Numbered from the stretch's first letter, positions 16,193 to 23,666 are shown. The stretch is 29,782 nt of DNA from Erginobacter sp964465735 (GCA_964465735.1 CAYXKT010000017.1:1-29782), one strand, 5' to 3'. Program-made: numbers and translations. Notes: generated from the sequence alone by a model not told the origin.

Positions 16193-17008
16193 GTGACCAT
16201 CTCCTCGATTATCTGGGATACCTCACCGGAACTGATCAATCTCGGTCCGATCACCATCCGCTGGTACGGGCTCCTCTTCGCCCTGGGGTTTTTCCTCGGC
16301 TACCTGATTCTCCAGGTGATTTATCGCCGGGAAAATAAACCGGAGGACGATCTGGGCGCCTTGCTGCTTTATATCCTGCTCGGGGCGATCATCGGGGCCC
16401 GGCTCGGACATTGTCTGTTCTACGAACCCGGGTATTACCTGGCCCGGCCGGGGGAGATCGCCCTGGTCTGGCGGGGGGGACTGGCCAGCCACGGCGCGGC
16501 GATCGGGATCCTGATCGCCCTCGGCCTCTATACCCGGACCCGGCCCCAACAGCCCTACCTCTGGTTACTCGACCGGATGGCGATCTCCATCGCCTTGGCC
16601 GGGACGCTGATCCGGATCGGGAATTTCTTCAACTCGGAGATCATCGGCACCCCCAGCGGACTGCCCTGGGCCATCGTCTTCACCCGGGCCAGGCTCACTC
16701 CGCTCCAGCCCCGCCACCCGGCGATGCTCTACGAAGCCGCCGCCTACCTGGCGATCTTCGTCCTCCTCCTTCTCCTCTACCGAAAGCAGGACGGACAAGT
16801 CCCCCCGGGAGAACTGATCGGTCTCTTTTTAATCTCGGTCTTTACCGCCCGCTTTCTGATCGAATACGTCAAGTTACCCCAGGCCTCCTACCGACTCCCC
16901 CTCCCCCTGAGCGTCGGCCAACTCTTGAGCATCCCCGCCGTCATCGCCGGGATCATCCTTTACGCCGGCAGCCGAAAACGGAAACGACCGCCAGCGGGGA
17001 CAGCCTGA
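16193..17008 (+). CDS. lgt: Prolipoprotein diacylglyceryl transferase
   Basis: A 271-residue inner-membrane enzyme that transfers diacylglycerol from phosphatidylglycerol to the lipobox Cys of prolipoproteins. About seven transmembrane stretches are visible. The family motifs are GARLGHCLFYEP (68-79), RGGLASHGAAIG with His100, LIRIGNFFNSEIIG with Arg141, Asn144 and Glu149, and QPRHPAMLYEA (172-182). These correspond to the E. coli catalytic or binding residues His103, Arg143, Asn146 and Glu151. The start is GTG with a weak AGAGAA ribosome site; no in-frame ATG upstream gives a better N-terminus. The stop overlaps the next gene's ATG as TGATG, coupling it to an acyltransferase. Its substrates include the lipoproteins at 1120 and 18122. 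Confidence 0.96.
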   Translation: MTISSIIWDTSPELINLGPITIRWYGLLFALGFFLGYLILQVIYRRENKPEDDLGALLLYILLGAIIGARLGHCLFYEPGYYLARPGEIALVWRGGLASHGAAIGILIALGLYTRTRPQQPYLWLLDRMAISIALAGTLIRIGNFFNSEIIGTPSGLPWAIVFTRARLTPLQPRHPAMLYEAAAYLAIFVLLLLLYRKQDGQVPPGELIGLFLISVFTARFLIEYVKLPQASYRLPLPLSVGQLLSIPAVIAGIILYAGSRKRKRPPAGTA

Positions 17009-17826
17009 TGACCTCGGCCGACAACCGAGAAACCGGACCGGCCGCCGCCGGCGGCTACTTTTCGCCCCGGCGGCAGATCGGCGGCTTCGCCCGGCGGTTT
17101 CCCTCTCTGGCCTTCTACCGTGAATTACTGAGTATTGTCCGCGATGCCGGGAAGATCGCCCGCCGGGGAGAATACACCGATGAGGATTGGATCCGATCCA
17201 GCCGGCGGACACTGGCCGCCCTGGAAGCGGCGGGGGTCAAGATCTCGATTGAGGGGACCGCGGCCTTCCAAAGCCTCGATACCCCCGTGGTCTTCGCCGG
17301 CAACCATATGAGCGTCCTGGAGACCTTCGTTTTGCCCTCGATCATCGAACCTTATCGGCGGGTTACCTTCGTGGTCAAGAAGGACCTCTTGAGCTATCCG
17401 GCCTTTGGCCCGGTTCTGGCCAGCCGATACCCGATCGTGGTCTCCCGGGAAGACCCCCGGCAAGATTTAAAGACCGTGCTCCAGGAAGGAGTCAAGCGGC
17501 TCCAGGCGGGGATCTCGGTGATTATCTTCCCCCAGAATACCCGGATGCCGGGATTCGACCCCGCCCGTTTCAATTCCCTGGGGGTCAAATTGGCCCGGTC
17601 GGCCGGGGTGCCGGTCATCCCCTTCGCCCTCCAGACCAACGCCTGGGGGACCGGGAGGTGGCTGAAAGATCTCGGGAGGATCGATCCCGCCCTCCCGGTC
17701 CGGTTCAGTTTCGGGGAGGCGATCGCTGTCCGGGGGAACGGCCGGGAGGCCCAGGCCCGGCTGGTGGAATTCATCGCCGGGCGGGTGAACCGCTGGCGGA
17801 ACTCTACAGCCAGGAGAACCAGTTGA
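17008..17826 (+). CDS. PlsC-like 1-acylglycerol-3-phosphate acyltransferase family protein
   Basis: A 272-residue acyltransferase of the LPLAT/PlsC superfamily, likely to acylate lysophosphatidate or a related lipid. Motif I reads GNHMSVLET (98-106), so the catalytic His100 is followed by Glu105 instead of the usual Asp (HX4E rather than HX4D). Motif III reads FPQNTR (174-179) instead of FPEGTR. Later motifs include VPVIPFALQTNAWG and FSFGEAIAV. The first 30 residues are polar and Gly/Ala/Arg-rich. The ATG shares a base with the lgt stop (TGATG), so expression is coupled to lgt and points to membrane-lipid or lipoprotein work. The 3' end overlaps the convergent small membrane protein by 23 bp. 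Superfamily is certain; the substrate is not. Confidence 0.87.
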   Translation: MTSADNRETGPAAAGGYFSPRRQIGGFARRFPSLAFYRELLSIVRDAGKIARRGEYTDEDWIRSSRRTLAALEAAGVKISIEGTAAFQSLDTPVVFAGNHMSVLETFVLPSIIEPYRRVTFVVKKDLLSYPAFGPVLASRYPIVVSREDPRQDLKTVLQEGVKRLQAGISVIIFPQNTRMPGFDPARFNSLGVKLARSAGVPVIPFALQTNAWGTGRWLKDLGRIDPALPVRFSFGEAIAVRGNGREAQARLVEFIAGRVNRWRNSTARRTS

Positions 17827-18106
17827 GGTCGAAGATCTCCGAGATCGTGGCCAGGCCGAGCAGACAGACGTAGATAATCAGGATCGCCAGGCCGAGGGCG
17901 GAAGAATGTTTCTTCAGGAAGGGGAATTGGCAGCGGAAGAGACTGTAGGCGAAGCCGGCAATCCAGAACAGCAGCGTGGCCACCAGCAGGGCCTTCTGAG
18001 GCCGGCTGAACGGAGTGAAGAACTGGGATGCTCCCCAGAGCGCCGCGGTGATCATTACGGTCACCAGCAGGGAGATCTCCCCCCGGCGACGAAGATAACT
18101 CATCAT
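17804..18106 (-). CDS. Small integral membrane protein (three helices)
   Basis: A 100-residue protein I do not recognise. Three hydrophobic segments (about 12-29, 39-58 and 70-92) are separated by short basic loops, including FSRPQK and FLKKHSS. GGGAGG precedes the tandem ATG codons at 18104-18106 and 18101-18103. It starts 15 bases after the stop of the lipoprotein gene, so the two are probably co-transcribed. Its C-terminal 23 bp overlap the end of the convergent acyltransferase gene. Confidence 0.7.
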   Translation of the reverse strand: MMSYLRRRGEISLLVTVMITAALWGASQFFTPFSRPQKALLVATLLFWIAGFAYSLFRCQFPFLKKHSSALGLAILIIYVCLLGLATISEIFDLNWFSWL

Positions 18107-18121
18107 CGATAACCTCCCGAT

Positions 18122-19162
18122 TTATTGCTGCAACTCGATTACGACTTCCATCGTGTCATCAACCCGAATATCGATCTCCCGCCCCCGGAGCACCTGTTCG
18201 AGGGCTATCCGAAGATCGAGTTTTTGCCGGAGGGTGGACCGGCTGGAGAGCATCCGCCCGGCGACCCGGTCAAATTCACAACTCCCCTGGAGACGATGAA
18301 AGGAACCCCGCGGTCCGGAACGGCTTTCAGTCTCCGGGACCGGCGGCTCCTGCCGGAAATCACCGGAAAATTCAATCCGGGCAATCCGGTCGCCGCGGCC
18401 GACAAAGCCGGAAAAAGTCGAATCAATCTCCACTGTCCACCGCTCGCCCCGATCCCAGTTCCGGCCCAACCCCGGACCCGGAACCGAGACTGCCCGGGTC
18501 CAGGAACTGCCGACCCGGACCGGTTCCCGGGGAAACTCCGGCTGCATCCGCTCCAGGAAAGATTCAAACTGGAGCGAGGGGAAGAGATGTTCGGGGGCGG
18601 GGGGCGTCCGGGCTTCGAGGATAGTTCCCCGGTTATCGACCCGGAACCCGAACTTTTCCCCGACAATCCCCTGGAGGGGGTAGTGAGCGTCTCCGGACTG
18701 GATCTCCTTGATCTCCCGCCCCCCTTCCAGGATTAGCAGGGACCGGTCGGTGAGCCGCGAGGTCATCTCCCGCTCCCGGACCCGGCTGACTGAGGTTAAA
18801 TCGAAATCCCGATAGCTCAAGGAAAACCGGACCTCACCCCCGGGGGAGACCTCCTCGACCTGGACCTCCATCAGGTAGCCACCCTCCAACCGGACCGGGA
18901 GGGAGATATTCCCCTCCTCTTCCTCCTCCCCGGCTTTGCCCATCGTCATCTCCACTGCCCCTTCTCCGCTAAGCGAGACCTGGTAAAGCAGGATCTCGCC
19001 CGGCTGGAACCGGTAACGGAAAATAATCTCCTCCTCCGGCGGCGGCTTCTTACAGCCAGTGGGAAGCAAGCCGGCCGGCAGCGTCAACGCCAGGATCAGG
19101 ACGGCCGACCGCCAGAACCCTGAACCCGGAAAAATCAGAGAAGTTTTCTTCCTCATCATCAC
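18122..19162 (-). CDS. Predicted lipoprotein, beta-rich, unknown function
   Basis: A 346-residue protein with a lipoprotein signal: MMMRKK, a hydrophobic run, then LPTGC with Cys37 as the lipidation site, followed by KKPPPEEE. The rest is predicted mostly beta (FRYRFQPGEILLYQVSLSGE, GYLMEVQVEEVSP, GEVRFSLSYRDFDLTS). A short acidic loop (GEEEEEG) lies near residue 80. The opening pattern of RYRFQPGE with alternating strands resembles DUF6263-like lipoproteins, but only loosely. The first codon is GTG followed by two ATGs, with GGAGGGG upstream; any of the three may be used. It leads a two-gene run with the small membrane protein downstream. Lgt is encoded nearby on the other strand. Confidence 0.75.
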   Translation of the reverse strand: MMMRKKTSLIFPGSGFWRSAVLILALTLPAGLLPTGCKKPPPEEEIIFRYRFQPGEILLYQVSLSGEGAVEMTMGKAGEEEEEGNISLPVRLEGGYLMEVQVEEVSPGGEVRFSLSYRDFDLTSVSRVREREMTSRLTDRSLLILEGGREIKEIQSGDAHYPLQGIVGEKFGFRVDNRGTILEARTPPAPEHLFPSLQFESFLERMQPEFPREPVRVGSSWTRAVSVPGPGLGRNWDRGERWTVEIDSTFSGFVGRGDRIARIEFSGDFRQEPPVPETESRSGPRGSFHRLQGSCEFDRVAGRMLSSRSTLRQKLDLRIALEQVLRGREIDIRVDDTMEVVIELQQ

Positions 19163-19318
19163 GAACGTTTCCCCTCCGAAAGAGACCTGATTAACCCCAG
19201 ATGCAATCGCTATCCGCCTCCGTTAAAACCAGGGCGAACTAAGTCGGGAGCGCATCTTTTGAGAAAGAAATAATCTCGTCTCCACCTCGCACGGCAAGAA
19301 AAACACCAAGGCCGACTC

Positions 19319-20053
19319 TCACCGCGCCGGAAGCCGCTGAGATTTTTCTAACAACTCACTGACAATCGGGGCCATCCCCTCCTGGCCGGCCAACCGGCGC
19401 AGGGCGGCGATCACGATCTCCTTGTAAAACCACTCGATCTGTGTGTTGTCGAGCATCTCAACCAGGGCCTCGGCCGCCTCCCGGTCCGGGGTATGGGCCA
19501 GGTCCCAGATCGCCGCCTGCCGGATCTGGTCCGGCTGGGCGGTGTCATTGAAGATCGCGACCAACGGCTCCACCACCCGGCGGTCCCCGATATAACCCAA
19601 CAATTGCATCGCCAGCAGCGGATCATCACCCTTCCCGGAGCGGACCTGGCTCAAAATATAACTCTGGTAGCGGCTGTAATTATGATCGAACCGGCAGAGC
19701 GCCTGCGCCGCCTGAAGTTTCAGGGGCACGGATTCGGCACCAGAAAATATCTTCTCCATCTTCCCCGCCGCCTCGCGGTAGCGGATCTGGGCCAGGATCT
19801 CGATCAAGCCGGCGGCGACTTCCCCCTCGGCATCCTCCAGCGCCGCCAGCAGCGGCGGTCCGGCTTGCTCTCCCATCCCGGAGAGGAGGGCCCGAGCCCG
19901 ATACTGGACGGACAGTTCCTCAGCCCCCAGGTCCCGGATCAGTTCGGCGACGGCCGGAGGCTTCTCCACGGAAGCTGCTTCCTCAGCCGACAGACAGGAC
20001 GGGAGGTTCCAGCAAAGAAAATTCAGGATGACAAGGCTGATAATTGTTTTCAT
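19319..20053 (-). CDS. Exported HEAT-repeat protein
   Basis: A 244-residue protein with an N-terminal signal (MKTIISLVILNFLCWNLPSC, ending LSAEE). It may be cut after CLSA, or lipidated at the Cys of LPSC, an atypical lipobox. The mature part carries about five HEAT-like helical pairs (VQYRARALLSGMGEQ, VAAGLIEILAQIRYR, LKLQAAQALCRF, LLAMQLLGYIGDRRVVEPLV, IRQAAIWDLAHTP). The ATG at 20053 is chosen over a start 30 bases upstream because the signal peptide begins there and GGGGGT lies before it. It is the periplasmic counterpart of the giant cytoplasmic HEAT protein. A MITE-like element ends 56 bp upstream of the ATG, so its promoter may be altered or supplied by the insertion. Confidence 0.8.
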   Translation of the reverse strand: MKTIISLVILNFLCWNLPSCLSAEEAASVEKPPAVAELIRDLGAEELSVQYRARALLSGMGEQAGPPLLAALEDAEGEVAAGLIEILAQIRYREAAGKMEKIFSGAESVPLKLQAAQALCRFDHNYSRYQSYILSQVRSGKGDDPLLAMQLLGYIGDRRVVEPLVAIFNDTAQPDQIRQAAIWDLAHTPDREAAEALVEMLDNTQIEWFYKEIVIAALRRLAGQEGMAPIVSELLEKSQRLPAR

Positions 20054-20079
20054 ATTACCGCTACCCCCTTTTTTCCCGC

Positions 20080-20100
20080 TCACCGATCACCGATTACCTC
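20080..20100. repeat. Degenerate heptamer triplet, locus 2
   Basis: TCACCGA-TCACCGA-TTACCTC, two perfect units and one degenerate. It lies in the leader of the exported HEAT gene, 26 bp from its ATG, and ends 4 bp before the target duplication of the MITE-like element. Confidence 0.5.
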
Positions 20101-20104
20101 TTTT

Positions 20105-20275
20105 TCATACCTAAGTTGAGCGATTATTGCGGATGAAATGTGCTAAGATTTTGCCGGCCGACGGGTTGCGAAAACCGCAGCCATATCCAGGAGATATGGC
20201 GAGGATTTTCAATATCCGTTCGGACGCAAAAGATTGGTGCAGTTCGCCGCATAGAATCGCTCAATTTAGGTCATA
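20105..20275 (+). mobile_element. MITE-like 161-bp palindromic element, copy B, with 5-bp target duplications
   Basis: The element proper is 20110-20270 (161 bp), from CCTAAGTTGAGCGATT to AATCGCTCAATTTAGG. The termini are inverted repeats, and the two halves fold back imperfectly along their whole length. The exact centre is CCATATC-CAGGA-GATATGG (20181-20199, midpoint at element base 81 of 161). A perfect direct repeat TCATA flanks it (20105-20109 and 20271-20275). It encodes no protein. The copy at 29602-29762 is the same sequence inverted, with two differences. It lies between the surE stop and the exported HEAT gene start, both on the minus strand. Confidence 0.93.
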
Positions 20276-20315
20276 ATATATCCCACAACGCTTCCGGGGG
20301 GAAATAATATTTCTC

Positions 20316-21098
20316 TCAGCCGGAGCCCCCCCAGCTGGTGAGATCCCATTTCTCCAACTCGGGCAGGAGCCGGTAATCGGTCATATCGTAGTGGAGCGGA
20401 GTAACCGAGATGAAGTTATCCAGCATCGCGGTGTGATCGGAGCCGTGATCATTGTCCGGCTTGTCCATCTTTCCCCCCAGCCAGTAATATGGTCTCCCCT
20501 TGAGGTCGATCCGCTGCTCCATCACTTCCTGGAACCGGGCAACCCCCTGGCGAGTTACCTGCACGCCCCGGATCCGGTTCTCCGCCACCGGGGGGACGTT
20601 GACATTAAGCAGCAGCCGGGCGGGTTCTTTTCGCTTCAACACCTCTTCGACCAGCCACCGGCTGAAACGGGCGGCGGGGCCATAGTCGGGTTTGACGAAA
20701 GTTCCCAGAGAAACGGCGATCGCCCGGACCCCCAGAATCGCCGCCTCGGTGGCGGCGGAGACAGTCCCGGAATAGATCACATTGGTCCCGGTATTCGGCC
20801 CCCGGTTGATCCCGGAGACAACCAGATCGGGGGTCCGCGGGAGGAGAGCCTTGACCGCCACCTTGACCGAGTCGGCCGGCGTCCCGTTGACGGCATAGCC
20901 GTAGAGAACATCGTTGAGATAAAACTTTTTCGCCCGGAGCGGTTCGGTCAGGGTAATTGCGTGACCGGCGGCGGACCGCTCGGAGTCGGGGGCGACGATC
21001 GCCACAGTCCCTACCTGGTTCAACTCCTGCCAGAGGGCGTAAAGCCCCCGGGCGTTGATCCCGTCATCGTTGGTCAGGAGAATATATGGTCCGTCCAT
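20316..21098 (-). CDS. surE: 5'/3'-nucleotidase SurE
   Basis: A 260-residue metal-dependent nucleoside monophosphate phosphatase. The signature ILLTNDDG (6-13) contains the metal-binding Asp11 and Asp12. PDSERSAAGHAIT carries the next metal-ligand Ser, VNGTPADSV and LVVSGINRGPNTG carry the Asn ligand and substrate loop, and YSGTVSAATEA is the conserved helix. The C-terminal arm (TRQGVARFQEVMEQRID, SDHTAMLDNFISVTPLHYDM) that drives dimer or tetramer formation is intact. Length is typical. The ribosome site is weak. A MITE-like element begins about 45 bp beyond its stop, and a different palindromic repeat lies 62 bp upstream of its start. Confidence 0.97.
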   Translation of the reverse strand: MDGPYILLTNDDGINARGLYALWQELNQVGTVAIVAPDSERSAAGHAITLTEPLRAKKFYLNDVLYGYAVNGTPADSVKVAVKALLPRTPDLVVSGINRGPNTGTNVIYSGTVSAATEAAILGVRAIAVSLGTFVKPDYGPAARFSRWLVEEVLKRKEPARLLLNVNVPPVAENRIRGVQVTRQGVARFQEVMEQRIDLKGRPYYWLGGKMDKPDNDHGSDHTAMLDNFISVTPLHYDMTDYRLLPELEKWDLTSWGGSG

Positions 21099-21412
21099 AA
21101 TCAGTGCGCCTTTACTCAGCCCGAGTTCTATGGGAATTTTCCTTTGGCTTTATTCCTAAACAGTGTCTGGACAAAAACATCAGATCACATCGAATCTGTC
21201 ATTGCCAGAAACGAAGTGATGAAGCAATCTCAACACCAACCAAACAGATTACTTCGTCGTCTCTCCTCACAATAACCTGGTCTCTCGAGGTTTCATTCCG
21301 GCACCGAAGATAATTCCGGGGGCTGGTTATACCTCTTTCCCGCATCTCTGAGCTCTTCCAGCAGCCAATAAGCAGCCGACCTCCGCCGAGGGCATTCTCT
21401 CCAGACAATTTC
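21099..21412. other. 314-bp non-coding gap between surE and the glycosyltransferase gene
   Basis: No credible gene on either strand. The middle 120 bp are copy 2 of the palindromic repeat. The remaining 132 bp next to the glycosyltransferase stop show no recognisable RNA or terminator. Both flanking genes read on the minus strand. Confidence 0.7.
21161..21280 (+). repeat. 120-bp palindromic intergenic repeat, copy 2
   Basis: It begins CAGTGTCTGGACAAAA and ends CACAATAACCTGG, about 75% identical to the copy at 4336-4456. The palindromic core has arms at 21198-21230 (GTCATTGCC...GAAGCAATCT) and 21246-21276 (AGATTACTTCGTCG...AATAAC). The conserved 37-bp lead-in outside the palindrome shows the unit is larger than the hairpin alone. 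It is antisense to the flanking genes here, whereas copy 1 is co-directional with its neighbours. Confidence 0.75.
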
Positions 21413-22162
21413 TTACAGTCCCTGGTCCTTCTTCGGTCGGCCGTCCCGGATTCTCCGCCAGACCGCCCAGAGGAACCAGCGGCAGTACTCCCCCCCGACC
21501 TGGAAAATCCGAAAATGGGATTTCCCCTCGGCCCGGTCCTTCCAGACCGTGGGGACCTCGGCAATCCGAAAACCGGCCAGATAGGCCTTCACAGTCAGTT
21601 CCAGACCGGTGGTATAGTTATCCGATTTCAATATCCCCACCCGGTCGAGGATATCCGCCCGGTACAACTTATAGGCATTGGTGGCGTCGTTGGTCGGCAG
21701 CCCGATCAAAAGCTTCAACGCCCCCCCGAGGAGTCGGGAGAGAATGTGTTTCAGCCGGTCGTGGTGATCACCCTCGCCCCCCGGGATGTAGCGGGAAGCC
21801 GAGACCAGGTCATAGCCCTCTTTGATCTTCTTTAGCATCTTTGGGATGGCGGCAACGTCATCGGAGAGGTCAGCCATCACCACCACGATCACCCCTCCCT
21901 CGACCTCCTCGTAGCCCCGGTTGATGCAGCGGCCAAGCCCGTGGTTGCCCCGGCGGTTGACCAGGACCAGGTTGTTGTCGCCCTTCTGCAGTCCCCGGAC
22001 AATTTCCGCCGTCCGGTCGGTCGAGTTGTCGTTGACCACGATCAGTTTGTGGGGAAGCTTGATCCGCTCCTGGATCTCCCGGATCGTCCGGATCGTCTGG
22101 GAGATGTTCAGTTCCTCATTATAAGCCGGAACAATGATATTCAGAAAATAGGGATCACTCAT
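21413..22162 (-). CDS. Family 2 glycosyltransferase, dolichol-phosphate mannosyltransferase-like
   Basis: A 249-residue GT-A fold enzyme that likely moves a sugar from a nucleotide sugar to a polyprenyl phosphate or glycan. Motifs: NIIVPAYNEELNI (8-20), VNDNSTDRT with Asp45 for the nucleotide, and the metal-binding region VVMADLSDD (Asp98, Asp101, Asp102). SASRYIPGGEGD and NAYKLYRADIL with YTTGLELTVKAYLAGFRIAEVP follow, as in DPM1-like enzymes. There are no C-terminal membrane helices, so it is a soluble or peripheral DPM1-type protein. Its start overlaps the end of dtd by 8 bp, so it is probably translated from the same mRNA although the functions look unrelated. Confidence 0.9.
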   Translation of the reverse strand: MSDPYFLNIIVPAYNEELNISQTIRTIREIQERIKLPHKLIVVNDNSTDRTAEIVRGLQKGDNNLVLVNRRGNHGLGRCINRGYEEVEGGVIVVVMADLSDDVAAIPKMLKKIKEGYDLVSASRYIPGGEGDHHDRLKHILSRLLGGALKLLIGLPTNDATNAYKLYRADILDRVGILKSDNYTTGLELTVKAYLAGFRIAEVPTVWKDRAEGKSHFRIFQVGGEYCRWFLWAVWRRIRDGRPKKDQGL

Positions 22163-22601
22163 TATTCTTCTCGAGGATAATTGTCACCGGACCATCGTTC
22201 TCCAGCCGGACCAGCATCCGGGCCCCGAAGACCCCTTTCCCCGGGGGAAAACCCAGCTTCTCCAGCCGAAAACAGAAGTAATCGTAGAGTCGTTCGCCCA
22301 CTTCCGGGGGGGCGGCGGCACTAAAGCCGGGCCGACGGCCGTGGCTGCAGTCACCGTAAAGCGTGAACTGGGAGACAGCGAGGATGCCCCCTCCGGTATC
22401 GCCCAGAGAGAGGTTCATCTTCCCCGCCGCATCGGGGAAGATCCGTAACCCGACGATCTTCTCCGCCAGCCAATCGGCCTCTCTCTCGGTATCCCCCTGC
22501 CCCACCCCGATTAGGAGCAACAGCCCCGGTCCGATCCGGGAAACCTCACCGCCATCCACTTCCACTGACGCCGATCTCACTCGTTGAACAACCGTCTTCA
22601 T
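22155..22601 (-). CDS. dtd: D-aminoacyl-tRNA deacylase
   Basis: A 148-residue proofreading enzyme that hydrolyses D-aminoacyl-tRNA (and Gly-tRNAAla), freeing the tRNA. The diagnostic motifs are VQRVRSASVEVDG at the N-terminus, the SQFTLYGD strand-loop (77-84), GRRPGFSAAAPPE (88-100), and the C-terminal NDGPVTIILE (near 135-144), where the Gly-Pro forms part of the cross-subunit active site. The length is that of the family. The ATG is followed downstream by an 8-bp overlap with the glycosyltransferase gene. The 84-bp gap to the divergent radical SAM gene must hold the promoters of both. Confidence 0.97.
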   Translation of the reverse strand: MKTVVQRVRSASVEVDGGEVSRIGPGLLLLIGVGQGDTEREADWLAEKIVGLRIFPDAAGKMNLSLGDTGGGILAVSQFTLYGDCSHGRRPGFSAAAPPEVGERLYDYFCFRLEKLGFPPGKGVFGARMLVRLENDGPVTIILEKNNE

Positions 22602-22685
22602 TGCCCTATACTACCGCAGAGAAATATATTTTCAATCCAATTCAGCAGCCCCTCCCGGGCAAACTGGCCAGGAAACCAGAACCGG

Positions 22686-23621
22686 ATGGCCCAACAACCA
22701 GAGAACAGCGAGACCGCCCGAACCTGCCTGATCTGTCCCAGGGCCTGCCCGGTTGACCGAGCGGGGGGCGAACTCGGCTACTGTCGGACCGGAGATGATT
22801 TCGCGGTGGCGGCGATCTGTCTCCACCGGGGGGAGGAACCGCCTGTCTCCGGAACGGCGGGGATCTGCAACGTCTTCTTCGCTCACTGCAACCTCCAGTG
22901 CCTCTACTGCCAGAATTATCAGATCAGCCGGAACCGGTCCGGGTTGATACCGGGCCTTCAATCTCTAAAGGAGACAGTCACCGAGATTGAAACCATCCTC
23001 GATAGGGGAGCCCTGGCGGTCGGCTTCGTCTCCCCCTCCCATCAGATCCCCCGGATGCGGGAGATTATCCGGGAACTGCGGGACCGGGGCCGGAACCCGG
23101 CGATGGTGATGAATACCAACTGCTACGACCGGGCCGAGACCATCGCCGAACTCGAGGGCGAGATCGATCTCTATCTCCCCGATCTGAAATACCTCGACCC
23201 CATCCTGGCCCGAGAATACTCCGGAGCGGTGGACTACCCCGAGGTGGCAGGGGCGGCGCTCCGGGAGATGTTCCGGCAGAAGGGGCCGGAACTGGTCCTT
23301 GATGAGGGAGGGACGATCGGCTCCGGATTGATCGTCCGCCACCTGGTCCTCCCGGGGGCGGTTAATAACTCCCGGGCCTGCCTCCGGTTCCTGGCGGAGG
23401 AACTATCCCCCAAAATCCATCTCTCTGTGATGTCCCAGTACCATCCGACCCCGGCGGTCCGGGACCACCCGCATCTGGGCCGAGCCCTGCGGGAGGAAGA
23501 GTACGAGGCGGTGCTGGCGGAGATGGAACGACTGAGGTTCAGCCGGGGTTGGGTTCAGGAACTCGGCAGCCACCGGGGGTATCTCCCTGATTTCCACCGA
23601 CCGGAGATCTTCAGGGGTTGA
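22686..23621 (+). CDS. Radical SAM protein, PflX-like (pyruvate formate-lyase activase-related)
   Basis: A 311-residue radical SAM protein of the group often labelled PflX or putative pyruvate formate-lyase activating enzyme (COG1313-like). The cluster motif is HCNLQCLYCQNYQISR with Cys68, Cys72 and Cys75 (CX3CX2C). An N-terminal Cys set (Cys14, Cys17, Cys21, Cys33 in CLICPRACP and GYC) may bind a second metal centre. Later segments GFVSPSHQIPRM, MVMNTNCYD, DLYLPDLKYLD, IVRHLVLPG and LSVMSQYHP are typical of the family. No glycyl radical enzyme gene lies near, so the pathway is open. The ATG at 22686 is chosen because the family starts close to the Cys set; 34 residues could be read upstream, but they overlap the dtd leader. 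Confidence 0.88.
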   Translation: MAQQPENSETARTCLICPRACPVDRAGGELGYCRTGDDFAVAAICLHRGEEPPVSGTAGICNVFFAHCNLQCLYCQNYQISRNRSGLIPGLQSLKETVTEIETILDRGALAVGFVSPSHQIPRMREIIRELRDRGRNPAMVMNTNCYDRAETIAELEGEIDLYLPDLKYLDPILAREYSGAVDYPEVAGAALREMFRQKGPELVLDEGGTIGSGLIVRHLVLPGAVNNSRACLRFLAEELSPKIHLSVMSQYHPTPAVRDHPHLGRALREEEYEAVLAEMERLRFSRGWVQELGSHRGYLPDFHRPEIFRG

Positions 23622-23624
23622 GAC

Positions 23625-23659
23625 GCCGGCGGACCTCTCTCACCGCGCCCGGCAATTTT
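23625..23659 (+). terminator. Likely intrinsic terminator of the radical SAM gene
   Basis: A GC-rich imperfect hairpin, GCCGGCGG (23625-23632) against CCGCGCCCGGC (23643-23653), is followed by AATTTT. It starts 3 bases after the TGA of the radical SAM gene and lies before the stop of the convergent cutA. Confidence 0.45.
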
Positions 23660-23666
23660 CGCCCCT

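Noticed and set aside
16411..17007. N-terminal extension of the acyltransferase across lgt
   Set aside because: The frame is open but lies fully inside lgt in another phase. The ATG at 17008 overlapping the lgt stop is the natural start, and family similarity begins after it.
20110..20270. CRISPR array or tRNA-like RNA for the repeated element
   Set aside because: There are no spaced short repeats. Copies are dispersed, full-length palindromes with target duplications, which fits a MITE.
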